Shown in pieces: positions 41,720 through 50,745 of a stretch of DNA of 64,000 nucleotides. Position numbers and translations under genes: made by a program. Each line of letters begins with the position of its first letter. Positions within the stretch are counted from its first letter, which is position 1. The notes below the pieces were generated by a model. The model was not told the DNA's origin and did no database searches. It saw only the letters and a list, made by a program, of their open reading frames with translations. The stretch is from Flavobacterium sp. ov086 (GTDB lineage Bacteria; Bacteroidota; Bacteroidia; Flavobacteriales; Flavobacteriaceae): positions 99,544-163,543 of the forward strand of contig NZ_FZNL01000015.1 of assembly GCF_900187965.1 (NCBI RefSeq), written 5' to 3'.

Positions 41720-42850
41720 ATGAAGTTTGATTTATTACAAAAAGATCCGCAATCTAAAGCTAGAGCGGGAAGTATCACTACAGATCACGGCGTAATTGAA
41801 ACGCCTATTTTTATGCCTGTCGGGACGGTTGCTTCTGTAAAAGGAGTGCACCAACGTGAGCTAAAAGAGGATATTAATCCGGATATTATTCTAGGAAATA
41901 CATACCATTTATATTTACGTCCGCAGACTGAAATTCTTGAAAAAGCGGGTGGATTGCATAAATTCATGAATTGGGATCGTAATATTTTGACGGATTCTGG
42001 AGGATATCAGGTTTATTCTCTTTCGAATAATAGAAAAATTAAGGAAGAAGGAGTAAAGTTTAAATCGCATATTGATGGTTCATATCACTTTTTTTCACCA
42101 GAAAGTGTAATGGAAATTCAACGTACAATTGGGGCTGATATTATTATGGCTTTTGACGAGTGTACGCCTTATCCTTGCGATTACAGATATGCACAACGCT
42201 CGATGCACATGACGCACCGTTGGTTGGATCGTTGTATCAATCATTTGGACAAAGTACCTTATAAATATGGTTACGAGCAAACATTTTTTCCGATTGTTCA
42301 GGGAAGTACTTACAAAGACTTACGTCAACAATCGGCTGAATATATTGCAAATGCAGGACAACAAGGAAATGCAATTGGAGGTTTGTCAGTAGGAGAGCCT
42401 GCGGAGGAAATGTATGCTATGACTGAGGTTGTTTGCGAAATTTTGCCAGAAGATAAGCCTAGATATTTGATGGGTGTTGGAACGCCAATTAATATTCTGG
42501 AAAATATTGCTTTAGGAATTGATATGTTCGATTGCGTTATGCCAACTCGAAATGCGAGAAATGGTATGTTGTTTACGGCAAACGGAACAATTAATATTAA
42601 GAATAAAAAATGGGAAGCTGATTTTTCTCCAATTGACGAAATGGGACATACTTTTGTAGATACTGAATATACAAAGGCTTATTTACGTCACTTATTTGCG
42701 GCTAACGAATATTTAGGAAAACAAATTGCTACGATTCATAACCTTGGTTTTTATATGTGGTTGGTTCGTGAAGCCAGAAAACATATCTTAGCAGGAGATT
42801 TTAGACCATGGAAAGAAATGATGGTTAAAAATATGAGTCAAAGACTATAA
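41720..42850 (+). CDS. tgt: tRNA-guanine transglycosylase, lacking Zn cysteines
   Basis: 376 residues, full length. Catalytic and substrate motifs: ILTDSGGYQVYSLSNNRKI, PESVMEIQRTIGADIIMAFD, IVQGSTYKDLRQQSAEYIA, YLMGVGTPINILENI and FDCVMPTRNARNGM. Exchanges guanine-34 for preQ1 in queuosine tRNAs. The bacterial zinc site CxCxxC...H before AYLHHL is replaced by PIDEMGHTFVDTEYTKAYLR with no cysteine. I recall other Bacteroidota sequences like this. First gene of tgt-lpt-eamA. Confidence 0.92.
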   Translation: MKFDLLQKDPQSKARAGSITTDHGVIETPIFMPVGTVASVKGVHQRELKEDINPDIILGNTYHLYLRPQTEILEKAGGLHKFMNWDRNILTDSGGYQVYSLSNNRKIKEEGVKFKSHIDGSYHFFSPESVMEIQRTIGADIIMAFDECTPYPCDYRYAQRSMHMTHRWLDRCINHLDKVPYKYGYEQTFFPIVQGSTYKDLRQQSAEYIANAGQQGNAIGGLSVGEPAEEMYAMTEVVCEILPEDKPRYLMGVGTPINILENIALGIDMFDCVMPTRNARNGMLFTANGTINIKNKKWEADFSPIDEMGHTFVDTEYTKAYLRHLFAANEYLGKQIATIHNLGFYMWLVREARKHILAGDFRPWKEMMVKNMSQRL

Positions 42851-42921
42851 AAAAAGTTTCAAGTTTTTTTAGTTTCAAGTTTCAGGTTATTTAGCAACTT
42901 GAAACTTGAAACCTGAAACAA
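42851..42921. repeat. GTTTCAAGTTTCAGGTT inverted repeat
   Basis: AGTTTCAAGTTTCAGGTT (42880-42888 region) pairs with AACTTGAAACTTGAAACCTG further on, with an extra GTTTCAAG before. A long stem inside the tgt-lpt operon. Confidence 0.7.
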
Positions 42922-42940
42922 AAAAAACAAAAAGAAATAT

Positions 42941-44029
42941 ATGCTGACGATAATAGATAAGTATATTTTAAAAAGATATTTAGCCACTTTTTCGGTGATG
43001 ATCTTGTTATTTATTCCCATTGGAATTGTAATTGATGTCTCTGAGAAGGTGAATAAAATGCTGGAAAATAAGATTCCGTTTACGCAAATCGCAATCTATT
43101 ACTACAATTTTACCGTTTATTTTGCGAACTCATTGTTTCCGATATTTTTGTTTTTATCGGTTATCTGGTTTACTTCAAAATTGGCAAATAATACAGAGAT
43201 CATCGCTATTTTAAGTTCGGGGATTTCATTTACGCGTTTTTTACGACCTTATATTATTGGTGCATCTATTGTTTCGGTTTTTGTGCTTTTAATGGGATTT
43301 TTTATTGTTCCTGCTGCAAGTGAAGGCTTTAATAATTTTAGATATACCTATTTAAAAGGTGGAGGTAAAGAAGCAATGCGTGGTGAAAATACAAACGTAT
43401 ACAGGCAGCTTAACGATAACGATTTTATTTTTGTAAATAGCTTTAATGAAGAATCGAAAACGGCTTTTAATTTTTCGTTAGAGCATTTTGAAAAAGATCG
43501 ATTAACCTATAAAATTACTGCAAGTCGTATTAAATGGGATCCAAAAGCAAAGACCTATATTTTATACGATTATACTAAAAGAACGGTTGGAGAATTGGAA
43601 GATAAAATTGAAAAAGTACCGGAAAAAAAGGTGGCTTTTAAATTTGAATTGGCTGATTTAACTCCTGTAGTTTATATTGCAGAAACACTTCCGTTAGGAA
43701 AATTAATTGATTTTATCGATAAAGAAAGAAAAAGAGGTTCAGGAAATATAAATACTTATTTAGTTGTACTTTATAAGAAATATAGTGTACCGGTTTCAGC
43801 TTTTATTTTGACTATTATCGCGGTGGCAGTTTCGTCAATGAAACGTCGTGGTGGTATGGGAACGAATCTGGCTATTGGAATTGCAATTGCGTTTTCTTTC
43901 GTATTCTTCGATAAAATATTCGGTACTCTTGCCGAAAAATCTACATTCTCACCTTTATTAGCTGTTTGGTTCCCGAATATTGTTTTCGGAATTCTGGCAG
44001 TTTACTTATTACGTAATGCGAAACGATAA
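42941..44029 (+). CDS. LptF/LptG family LPS export permease
   Basis: 362 residues of the YjgP/YjgQ family. Starts IIDKYILKRYLATFSVMILL; about six membrane helices, three before and three after a jellyroll periplasmic domain (about residues 140-265). ALSSGISFTRFLRP-type ILSSGISFTRFLRPYIIGAS is the coupling region and VAVSSMKRRGGMGTNLAIGI begins the last membrane part. Moves lipopolysaccharide out of the inner membrane with LptB. It overlaps the next gene by 14 nt. Confidence 0.9.
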   Translation: MLTIIDKYILKRYLATFSVMILLFIPIGIVIDVSEKVNKMLENKIPFTQIAIYYYNFTVYFANSLFPIFLFLSVIWFTSKLANNTEIIAILSSGISFTRFLRPYIIGASIVSVFVLLMGFFIVPAASEGFNNFRYTYLKGGGKEAMRGENTNVYRQLNDNDFIFVNSFNEESKTAFNFSLEHFEKDRLTYKITASRIKWDPKAKTYILYDYTKRTVGELEDKIEKVPEKKVAFKFELADLTPVVYIAETLPLGKLIDFIDKERKRGSGNINTYLVVLYKKYSVPVSAFILTIIAVAVSSMKRRGGMGTNLAIGIAIAFSFVFFDKIFGTLAEKSTFSPLLAVWFPNIVFGILAVYLLRNAKR

Positions 44030-44903
44030 TTTAAAAAGTTATTTAAATCTTCATTTAATTGTTTTTATCTGGGGTTTTACAGCCATTTTAGGCGCTTTAA
44101 TCACCATTGATGCCGAAAATTTAGTTTGGTTCAGAATGCTTTTAGCAGGTATTTTTCTGGCTGGGTTTATAGTTTATAAGAAACAGTCTTTTGTTATTTC
44201 GGCGCAGTCTTTTGCCAAATTAATTTTTGTTGGATTGCTGATTGCACTGCATTGGATTTTCTTTTTTAGGGCAATTCATGTTTCGAATGTTTCAATTACA
44301 CTGTCTATATTTTCATTAGGAGCTTTTTTTGCATCCTTATTAGAGCCGCTTTTTTATGGCAGAAAGATATTATTCTATGAAGTTTTCTTCGGATTAATTA
44401 TTATCGCTGGTTTGGCGCTTATCATGCAAGTCGAAGTTAAATATCTGCACGGGATGTATTATGCCTTGGCTGCAATTATTTTGGGTGTTTTGTTTACTTT
44501 AATGAATGGTAAGTTAATTACAGAACATGATCCGTCGGTTATTACATTTTATGAATTTGGTGCAGGAGTTTTCTTTATTTCTATTTATTTTTTAGTGCAA
44601 GGAAAATTTACTGCTGATTTTTTTACAATGTCATTAAACAACTGGATTTTGTTGCTTGTATTGGCTTCTGTTTGTACGGCATATGCTTTTACGGCATCAG
44701 TAAAAGTTATGCAGAAATTAACACCTTATACGGTGATGTTAACGACTAATTTAGAGCCTGTTTACGGAATTGTTCTGGCTTATTTTATTCTTGGAGGAAA
44801 AGAAAAAATGAGTACAGAATTTTATATTGGCGCCCTTATAATTGTTATTACGGTTATTTTAAACGGCGTTTTTAAACATTATAAAAATAAGAAAGAACTG
44901 TAA
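44016..44903 (+). CDS. EamA/DMT family transporter
   Basis: 295 residues from ATG 44016 (MRNDNLKSYLNLHLIVFIWG); the frame is open 12 codons earlier but that part lies deep within the lpt gene. About ten membrane helices in two EamA repeats: HLIVFIWGFTAILGALITID and ALAAIILGVLFTLMNGKLIT, ending LTTNLEPVYGIVLAYFILGG. Exporter of small metabolites; substrate unknown. Confidence 0.85.
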   Translation: MRNDNLKSYLNLHLIVFIWGFTAILGALITIDAENLVWFRMLLAGIFLAGFIVYKKQSFVISAQSFAKLIFVGLLIALHWIFFFRAIHVSNVSITLSIFSLGAFFASLLEPLFYGRKILFYEVFFGLIIIAGLALIMQVEVKYLHGMYYALAAIILGVLFTLMNGKLITEHDPSVITFYEFGAGVFFISIYFLVQGKFTADFFTMSLNNWILLLVLASVCTAYAFTASVKVMQKLTPYTVMLTTNLEPVYGIVLAYFILGGKEKMSTEFYIGALIIVITVILNGVFKHYKNKKEL

Positions 44904-44974
44904 TAGTTTACTTATTTTTAAATCACAAATTGATACTTTACTAACAATTAACTGTGCCAATGATATAATATTTT

Positions 44975-44982
44975 TATATTTG
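44975..44982 (+). promoter_or_regulatory. accA -7 box
   Basis: TATATTTG, an exact TAnnTTTG, 32 bp before the accA ATG in the 111-base gap after the transporter gene. Confidence 0.5.
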
Positions 44983-45014
44983 CGGTTCGATTTACAAACA
45001 AAATTCAAAAATCC

Positions 45015-45968
45015 ATGGAATATTTAGATTTTGAGCTTCCAATCAAAGAACTTGAAGAACAGTTAGAAAAATGTGTTATAATTGGAAAAGAATCTGATGT
45101 TGATGTAACACCTACCTGCAAGGAAATCAACAAGAAATTAGTAGAAACTAAGAAAGAAATATACAAAAACCTTACAGCTTGGCAAAGAGTTCAGCTATCA
45201 AGACATCCAAATAGGCCTTATACTTTAGATTATATCAGAGCAATTTGCGGAGATACATTTTTAGAACTTCACGGAGACAGAAATTTTAAAGATGATAAAG
45301 CTATGGTTGGCGGACTTGGAAAAGTAAACGGACAGTCGTTTATGATCGTAGGTCAGCAAAAAGGTTTTAATACAAAAACACGTCAGTACCGTAATTTTGG
45401 TATGGCAAACCCTGAAGGATATCGTAAAGCTTTGCGTTTGATGAAAATGGCAGAGAAATTTGGTATTCCGGTTTTAACTTTGGTAGATACTCCGGGTGCA
45501 TATCCAGGACTTGAAGCCGAAGAAAGAGGGCAGGGAGAAGCTATTGCTAGAAACATTTTTGAAATGGTTCGTTTACAAGTACCAATCATTACCATTATTG
45601 TTGGTGAAGGTGCTTCTGGAGGAGCTTTAGGAATAGGTGTTGGAGATAAAGTTTATATGTTAGAGAATACTTGGTATTCTGTAATTTCTCCGGAATCTTG
45701 TTCTTCGATTTTATGGAAAAGCTGGGAGTACAAAGAACGTGCTGCCGATGCTTTGAAATTAACTTCGTCAGACATGAAAAAACAAAAATTAGTTGATGAT
45801 GTTATCCCGGAGCCACTAGGCGGAGCACACTATGACCGCGAAACTACTTTCAAAACGGTTGCCGAATACATCACCAAAGGATATAATGAATTGAAAGACT
45901 TATCAACAGCCGACCTGATTGCCCAAAGAATGGACAAATACAGTAAAATGGGCGAGTATAAAGAGTAA
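45015..45968 (+). CDS. accA: acetyl-CoA carboxylase carboxyltransferase alpha
   Basis: 317 residues, full length. Typical blocks: AWQRVQLSRHPNRPYTLDYI, FLELHGDRNFKDDKAMVGGL, VLTLVDTPGAYPGLEAEERG and IVGEGASGGALGIGVGDKVY. Transfers CO2 from carboxybiotin to acetyl-CoA with AccD. Own promoter and terminator, so monocistronic. Confidence 0.95.
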   Translation: MEYLDFELPIKELEEQLEKCVIIGKESDVDVTPTCKEINKKLVETKKEIYKNLTAWQRVQLSRHPNRPYTLDYIRAICGDTFLELHGDRNFKDDKAMVGGLGKVNGQSFMIVGQQKGFNTKTRQYRNFGMANPEGYRKALRLMKMAEKFGIPVLTLVDTPGAYPGLEAEERGQGEAIARNIFEMVRLQVPIITIIVGEGASGGALGIGVGDKVYMLENTWYSVISPESCSSILWKSWEYKERAADALKLTSSDMKKQKLVDDVIPEPLGGAHYDRETTFKTVAEYITKGYNELKDLSTADLIAQRMDKYSKMGEYKE

Positions 45969-45986
45969 ATTCTTACAAGATTAATT

Positions 45987-46020
45987 AAAATCCGAAGCCT
46001 TACAGTTTCGGATTTTTTTT
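45987..46020 (+). terminator. accA terminator
   Basis: AAAATCCGAA pairs with TTTCGGATTTT, followed by T residues. Confidence 0.8.
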
Positions 46021-46108
46021 TGGTTATGAACAAAAAAAACTTATTTATAAACAATTAATAGTTATAACTCGATAGCGATCTCTTTTTAAATTTCGCTACT
46101 TTCGTCAT

Positions 46109-47653
46109 ATGGAAAATTTCAAAAGTGTAAACCCTGCAAAGGTAAATAAACCCTCAATTATTAGTTTAGAAAAAGGGAAACTTCCTCCCCAAGTTCTTGA
46201 TTTAGAAGAAGCTGTGCTTGGAGCGATGATGATTGATAAAAAAGGAGTTGATGATGTAATTGATATTTTGCAAGGAGATGCTTTTTATAAAGAAGCACAT
46301 AAATTTATTTTTGAAGCAATTGTTCAACTTTTTACAGAAACACAGCCAATTGACTTGTTGACGGTTTCGACTCAGTTGAAAAAAAATGGAAAATTAGAAT
46401 TGGCTGGAGGAGATTTTTATTTAATTCAGCTTACGCAAAAAATTGCATCTTCGGCCCATATCGAGTTTCACTCGCGTATCATTCTTCAAAAGTTTATTCA
46501 GAGAAGTTTGATTCGTATTTCTACTGAAATTATTGAAGCGTCTTATGATGAAACTGCCGATGTTTTTGATTTGCTTGATCAAGCCGAATCAAAACTATAT
46601 GAAGTAACACAAGGTAATATTAAGCGTAGTTCTGAAACTGCTCAGAGTTTAGTACTTCAGGCTAAAAAGAAGATTGAAGAAATTGCAAAACAAGAAGGTT
46701 TAAGTGGTGTTGAAACTGGTTTTCATAATCTGGATAAACTAACTTCCGGATGGCAGCCCAGCGATTTAATTATTATCGCAGCGAGACCTGCGATGGGAAA
46801 AACTGCCTTTGTACTTTCAATGGCTAGAAATATCGCTATTCAGTATGGACATGGAGTGGCTTTGTTCTCTCTGGAGATGGCATCAGTTCAGTTGATTACA
46901 AGGTTAATTTCGTCAGAAACAGGATTGTCATCAGAGAAATTGCGTACCGGTAAACTAGAACCTCACGAATGGGAAATGTTGAGTACTAAAGTGAAAAACT
47001 TAGAAAAAGCTCCTTTGTTTATTGATGATACACCGTCACTTTCTATTTTCGATTTAAGAGCAAAATGTCGTCGTTTAGTTTCGCAACACGGAATCAAGAT
47101 TATAATTATTGATTATTTGCAGTTGATGACTGCCGGAGGAAATAATAAAGGAGGAGGAAATCGTGAGCAGGAGATTTCGACAATTTCCCGAAACTTAAAA
47201 GCATTGGCAAAAGAGCTTAACGTTCCGGTAATTGCACTTTCGCAGTTATCGCGTGCCGTTGAAACACGTGGATCAAGTAAACGTCCGTTACTATCGGATC
47301 TTCGTGAATCCGGAGCGATTGAGCAGGATGCTGATATTGTTTCGTTTTTATATCGTCCTGAGTATTACAAAATAGAAGAATGGGATGATGATGAAGCATC
47401 GCCTACTGCAGGCCAGGCTGAGATTATGATTGCTAAACACCGTAATGGGGGTATTGAAAACATTCGATTGAAATTTATAGGACACCTTGGTAAGTTTGAT
47501 AATCTTGATGATTTTTCAGGTAGTTATGACGATTTACCATCCAAAATGAATCATGAAGATAATCCGTTTATAACGAAGAATCTACCTTCTGCAAATGAAG
47601 CTTTTGGAAGCAATTTGAATGACGATGATGATGACAGTGATGTTCCATTTTAA
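46109..47653 (+). CDS. dnaB: replicative DNA helicase
   Basis: 514 residues. N-terminal domain PPQVLDLEEAVLGAMMIDKK, then RecA-like motor: GFHNLDKLTSGWQPSDLIII, Walker A AARPAMGKTAFVLS, ALFSLEMASVQLITRLISSE, Walker B IIIIDYLQLMTAGG, and RDLRESGAIEQDADIVSFLY. C-terminal tail is Asp-rich (LNDDDDDSDVPF). Unwinds DNA at the fork. TACTTTCG at 46096-46103 resembles a -7 box only 6-13 bp before the ATG, hinting at a leaderless transcript. Confidence 0.95.
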   Translation: MENFKSVNPAKVNKPSIISLEKGKLPPQVLDLEEAVLGAMMIDKKGVDDVIDILQGDAFYKEAHKFIFEAIVQLFTETQPIDLLTVSTQLKKNGKLELAGGDFYLIQLTQKIASSAHIEFHSRIILQKFIQRSLIRISTEIIEASYDETADVFDLLDQAESKLYEVTQGNIKRSSETAQSLVLQAKKKIEEIAKQEGLSGVETGFHNLDKLTSGWQPSDLIIIAARPAMGKTAFVLSMARNIAIQYGHGVALFSLEMASVQLITRLISSETGLSSEKLRTGKLEPHEWEMLSTKVKNLEKAPLFIDDTPSLSIFDLRAKCRRLVSQHGIKIIIIDYLQLMTAGGNNKGGGNREQEISTISRNLKALAKELNVPVIALSQLSRAVETRGSSKRPLLSDLRESGAIEQDADIVSFLYRPEYYKIEEWDDDEASPTAGQAEIMIAKHRNGGIENIRLKFIGHLGKFDNLDDFSGSYDDLPSKMNHEDNPFITKNLPSANEAFGSNLNDDDDDSDVPF

Positions 47654-47662
47654 CAAAAAATT

Positions 47663-47689
47663 AAAAAGCCTTTTTATAAGGCTTTTTTT
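47663..47689 (+). terminator. dnaB terminator
   Basis: AAAAAGCCTT pairs with AAGGCTTTTTT around TTTAT. Confidence 0.75.
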
Positions 47690-47781
47690 ATACCCAAATG
47701 TTAATTTTTTTACTAAAATTGAGTAGCTTAGCCGAACCATTAACAAATCTAATATTTATTAACTAATTTAAATTGTAAATT

Positions 47782-48138
47782 ATGAATGAAGAAACCTTTC
47801 CGGGGCCTATTGAAATTCCATTAAGCACGGCTAAAGTGTGGGAAAAGAGATTCGATGAAGATAACACGATTGAAGATCCAAAGAATAAAGTAAAAGCTTT
47901 TTTAATACCAAGAGAAAGTCTGGAGAAAGTCTTACAATTAGAAACTGAGGCTGTTTGGGCTTATATTGGTATTAATGACGATAAAGAAAAAACTTTGCTT
48001 TTTGTTGGAGCAGAACTAGATCCAGTAACAAAGAAATATGTAAATGTTTATGGACCACCAAAATCAGAGCAAAATAAATCTGCTGACGGATCTATAGAAA
48101 TTGTTTATGATGGAGCTCGTCCTAGTCCTCCATTTTAA
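47782..48138 (+). CDS. single-domain protein of an unrecognised family
   Basis: 118 residues, no signal peptide, so probably cytoplasmic. The core (about residues 32-85) reads KVKAFLIPRESLEKVLQLET, then VWAYIGINDDKEKTLLFVGA and ELDPVTKKY. By hand this aligns with both halves of the lipoprotein at 49890-50651 (KQVTAYLFPKEQMSKLVE, FVLGYSDNTLQIKVIGVD). Both proteins also end in the same motif, here VYDGARPSPPF, there VYDATRPCPPY. I do not recognise the family. It precedes a membrane protein and a histidine kinase in the same direction. Confidence 0.7.
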   Translation: MNEETFPGPIEIPLSTAKVWEKRFDEDNTIEDPKNKVKAFLIPRESLEKVLQLETEAVWAYIGINDDKEKTLLFVGAELDPVTKKYVNVYGPPKSEQNKSADGSIEIVYDGARPSPPF

Positions 48139-48159
48139 TTTTAAAGAAAACATATAAAA

Positions 48160-48792
48160 GTGGTCGATTTTTTAATTTTCTCAGGTTATTTGATTTTATT
48201 AATAAATCTAATACTATATTTATTTAGCTTTTTCCGAAAGGGAAAAGCTAATGTTTTTTTTGTTTCATATTTAGCATTTGTATTTGTAATGCAAATTTCT
48301 TTGGAATTAATGTATCGATTTGAAATCAATAATTTATTTGCGGTTAATATATTTTTTATTGGTCAAATGATATTATTGGGGTTGTTTTATAATTCGTTAT
48401 TGCCGATAAAAGGCCAAAAGATTTTTGTAAAGATTTCCCTTGTTATTGCATTGTTGTTTTTATTTGCACAATTTGTTATAGATTCAAATCAATTTTTAAA
48501 ATTTAATTTGTTTGAAATCACTTTGACATCTTTACTTATTGTTGTTTTCGCTTTGTTTCATTTTTACAATATGCTTACTGATGGTAAAAACTTTTATTAT
48601 GTAAGTTTTGGTATTGTATTTTATTTATTGGCAAGTACAGTTTTATTTTTAATTGGAAACCTTTCTATGGAACTTAGTAATGATGTGAAATATTTAACAT
48701 GGACATTAAATGCATTTCTAATTGTTATTTATCAGTTGTTTATTTTATATGAATGGAAAGTGAGCTTCTATGAAGATAAGATTGAAAAATAA
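48160..48792 (+). CDS. multi-spanning membrane protein, unknown
   Basis: 210 residues, start GTG at 48160 (VDFLIFSGYLILLINLILYL). Six to seven membrane helices with very short loops; one basic loop FFRKGKANVFF. No conserved charged residues within helices and no known domain. Its position 21 bp after the single-domain gene and before the kinase suggests a sensor or signal-transmitting membrane part, analogous to the separate sensing proteins of other two-component systems; this is inference. Confidence 0.65.
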   Translation: MVDFLIFSGYLILLINLILYLFSFFRKGKANVFFVSYLAFVFVMQISLELMYRFEINNLFAVNIFFIGQMILLGLFYNSLLPIKGQKIFVKISLVIALLFLFAQFVIDSNQFLKFNLFEITLTSLLIVVFALFHFYNMLTDGKNFYYVSFGIVFYLLASTVLFLIGNLSMELSNDVKYLTWTLNAFLIVIYQLFILYEWKVSFYEDKIEK

Positions 48793-48968
48793 TTATCTTT
48801 TCTACTAGCCCTAATTTAAATTTATATCGAAAAAAATACCTGATTGGTCTATTGTAAATCTTTACTAATATACATCTAATAGAGATTTTGTTTTTTAAAA
48901 TTATTATATTAAATGTGTCAGGGATATATGATTTTGAAATAGATAAAACCAAACACTAAAGAGTTCAT

Positions 48969-49760
48969 ATGAGTGGAAATTCAATTCCGGATAAAGAAAT
49001 TGTTGCGATAATCTTATATATATCATGCTTTTTCATGATTCTTGCCGTTTTTTTAATTGCATTCTTTTATTTCTCGAGAAAGAAAATCATTCAAAAAGAA
49101 ATTGAAAATAAGAACTTAGAAATTCAATATCAAAAAGACCAATTGCATGCTGTTATTGTGACTCAGGAAGAAGAGCGAAAAAGAATTGCTCAGGATCTTC
49201 ATGATGATATAAGTTCCAAACTTAATATTGTGTCACTAAATAGCCATTTGCTTACCTCACCAAATTTGACAGAAGCAGAAACATTAGAGATTACCGGAAA
49301 TATCATTGCACTGACTACCAAAGCACTTGAGAATTCTAGAAAAATTGCCCATAATTTATTGCCGCCAGTTTTTGAAAAATTCGGATTAAATGCAGGGGTT
49401 GAAGAATTGTGTGAAGAATTTGAAAGCAGTAAAGCAATAAAAACGTATTATAAGAATGAAATTGATTTTGACGAAAAAGAGATTGATCGTCATTTGCATG
49501 TTTTTAGAATTTTGCAGGAATTAATGAATAATTCATTGCGTCATGGAAAAGCAACTGAAATTTGGATTGCTTTTAAAAATATAAACGGAATTGACACCTG
49601 TAATTATGAAGATAATGGAGTTGGTTTTGATAGTAAAAGTATTGAAAATCAAAAAGGCTTAGGTATGAAGAATATTGATAGCCGCATTTCGTTTTTAGAC
49701 GGAACAATCAAAATAAACTCAGAAGTTGGTAAAGGAATAGCCGTAATTTTCACTTTTTAA
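48969..49760 (+). CDS. sensor histidine kinase (HisKA_3 type)
   Basis: 263 residues. One membrane helix (about 10-34), a short coiled coil, then VTQEEERKRIAQDLHDDISS with phospho-acceptor H78. ATPase domain: HVFRILQELMNNSLRHGKAT (N box), YEDNGVGFDSK (G1), KGLGMKNIDSRISFLDGTIK (G2). No periplasmic sensing domain of its own. NarL-type partner regulators fit this subfamily; one lies at 50961. A decayed copy of its 3' end is at 50746-50850. Confidence 0.9.
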   Translation: MSGNSIPDKEIVAIILYISCFFMILAVFLIAFFYFSRKKIIQKEIENKNLEIQYQKDQLHAVIVTQEEERKRIAQDLHDDISSKLNIVSLNSHLLTSPNLTEAETLEITGNIIALTTKALENSRKIAHNLLPPVFEKFGLNAGVEELCEEFESSKAIKTYYKNEIDFDEKEIDRHLHVFRILQELMNNSLRHGKATEIWIAFKNINGIDTCNYEDNGVGFDSKSIENQKGLGMKNIDSRISFLDGTIKINSEVGKGIAVIFTF

Positions 49761-49803
49761 TTTAAAAATAGGATAATAAATAATTTTTGACACTATTAAT
49801 AAA

Positions 49804-49838
49804 ACTCTATTGGAATGAATGTTTTGATGGAGATTTTT
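49804..49838 (+). terminator. kinase terminator
   Basis: CTCTAT pairs with ATGGAG (one G-U) around TGGAATGAATGTTTTG, followed by seven T. Its sequence resembles the terminator at 50683-50720, including the loop. Confidence 0.6.
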
Positions 49839-49889
49839 TTGATTTCCCCGTTTTAATTTTAATAACCATTTAACTAACAATTACAAAGA

Positions 49890-50651
49890 ATGAAAAGATT
49901 AAGTTTATGTAGTGCTATTGCAATAGCGCTTTTAATGTTCTCTTGTCAAAAAGAGAATTCGCAAGAGGATAGTTCCATAGTCTCAAAAGTAGAGCAGGAG
50001 AATTGGCAAACAGCAAAACTGGATGCTAAATTTGCAGATTCTCAAAAACAAGTTACAGCGTATTTATTTCCAAAAGAACAAATGTCTAAATTGGTAGAAA
50101 CGCCAAATGTAGAATTCGTTCAGTTTGTTTTGGGCTACAGTGATAATACTTTGCAAATTAAAGTTATTGGAGTTGATAAAGCAGGAAAAGAGTTTGCAAG
50201 CGTTGATGCTAACATCCTTAAAGAACCTTCGGACGCAGATAAATTGTCTGTATTAAAAGAATCAAATAACAAAACAAGCAAAGGAACAGCGCTTCTAAAT
50301 AAACACTTAATTTCCCCTGATGTTGCGTTGGATGGTATTAAGGCATGGCAAGGAAAATTAAAAACTGTCACTGGTTTAGACGAAGTTCTTTCTTATGAAG
50401 GTACTCGTTTTAAATATTATAGTTTAGAAGCCGCTATTATTACAGACATGCTTAAAAACAAGAACACAGCAAATATTGGTTTGTTTCTGGGACTTAATCC
50501 TGTTGGAAAAGTAACTACCATTTTGATCGGATTAGATAATAACAATTCGATTAAAAAAACATCATTTGCAGGTAAAGCAGCAGATGCTACTGTATATGAT
50601 GCAACACGTCCTTGTCCTCCTTACGGAGATCCAGTTCCGCCTGTTGAATAA
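49890..50651 (+). CDS. lipoprotein with two copies of the unrecognised domain
   Basis: 253 residues, lipoprotein signal ending LLMFSC (Cys about 19). Two domains similar to the 118-residue protein at 47782: residues about 50-100 (KQVTAYLFPKEQMSKLVE, QFVLGYSDNTLQIKVIGVD) and about 165-225 (FKYYSLEAAIITDMLKNK, NIGLFLGLNPVGKVTTILIG). It ends VYDATRPCPPYGDPVPPVE, the same motif plus a Pro-rich extension. Probably faces the periplasm and may carry the signal sensed by the neighbouring kinase system. Family not recognised. Confidence 0.7.
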   Translation: MKRLSLCSAIAIALLMFSCQKENSQEDSSIVSKVEQENWQTAKLDAKFADSQKQVTAYLFPKEQMSKLVETPNVEFVQFVLGYSDNTLQIKVIGVDKAGKEFASVDANILKEPSDADKLSVLKESNNKTSKGTALLNKHLISPDVALDGIKAWQGKLKTVTGLDEVLSYEGTRFKYYSLEAAIITDMLKNKNTANIGLFLGLNPVGKVTTILIGLDNNNSIKKTSFAGKAADATVYDATRPCPPYGDPVPPVE

Positions 50652-50682
50652 TTAGAATATTTAAGATTAACCACAATTAATA

Positions 50683-50720
50683 AATCTCTATCAGGATGAA
50701 TATTTTGATAGTGATTTTTT
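50683..50720 (+). terminator. terminator after the two-domain lipoprotein
   Basis: ATCTCTATCA pairs with TGATAGTGAT, loop GGATGAATATT, followed by a T run. Confidence 0.75.
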
Positions 50721-50745
50721 ATTTCTCAAACAAAAAGATTAAAAA

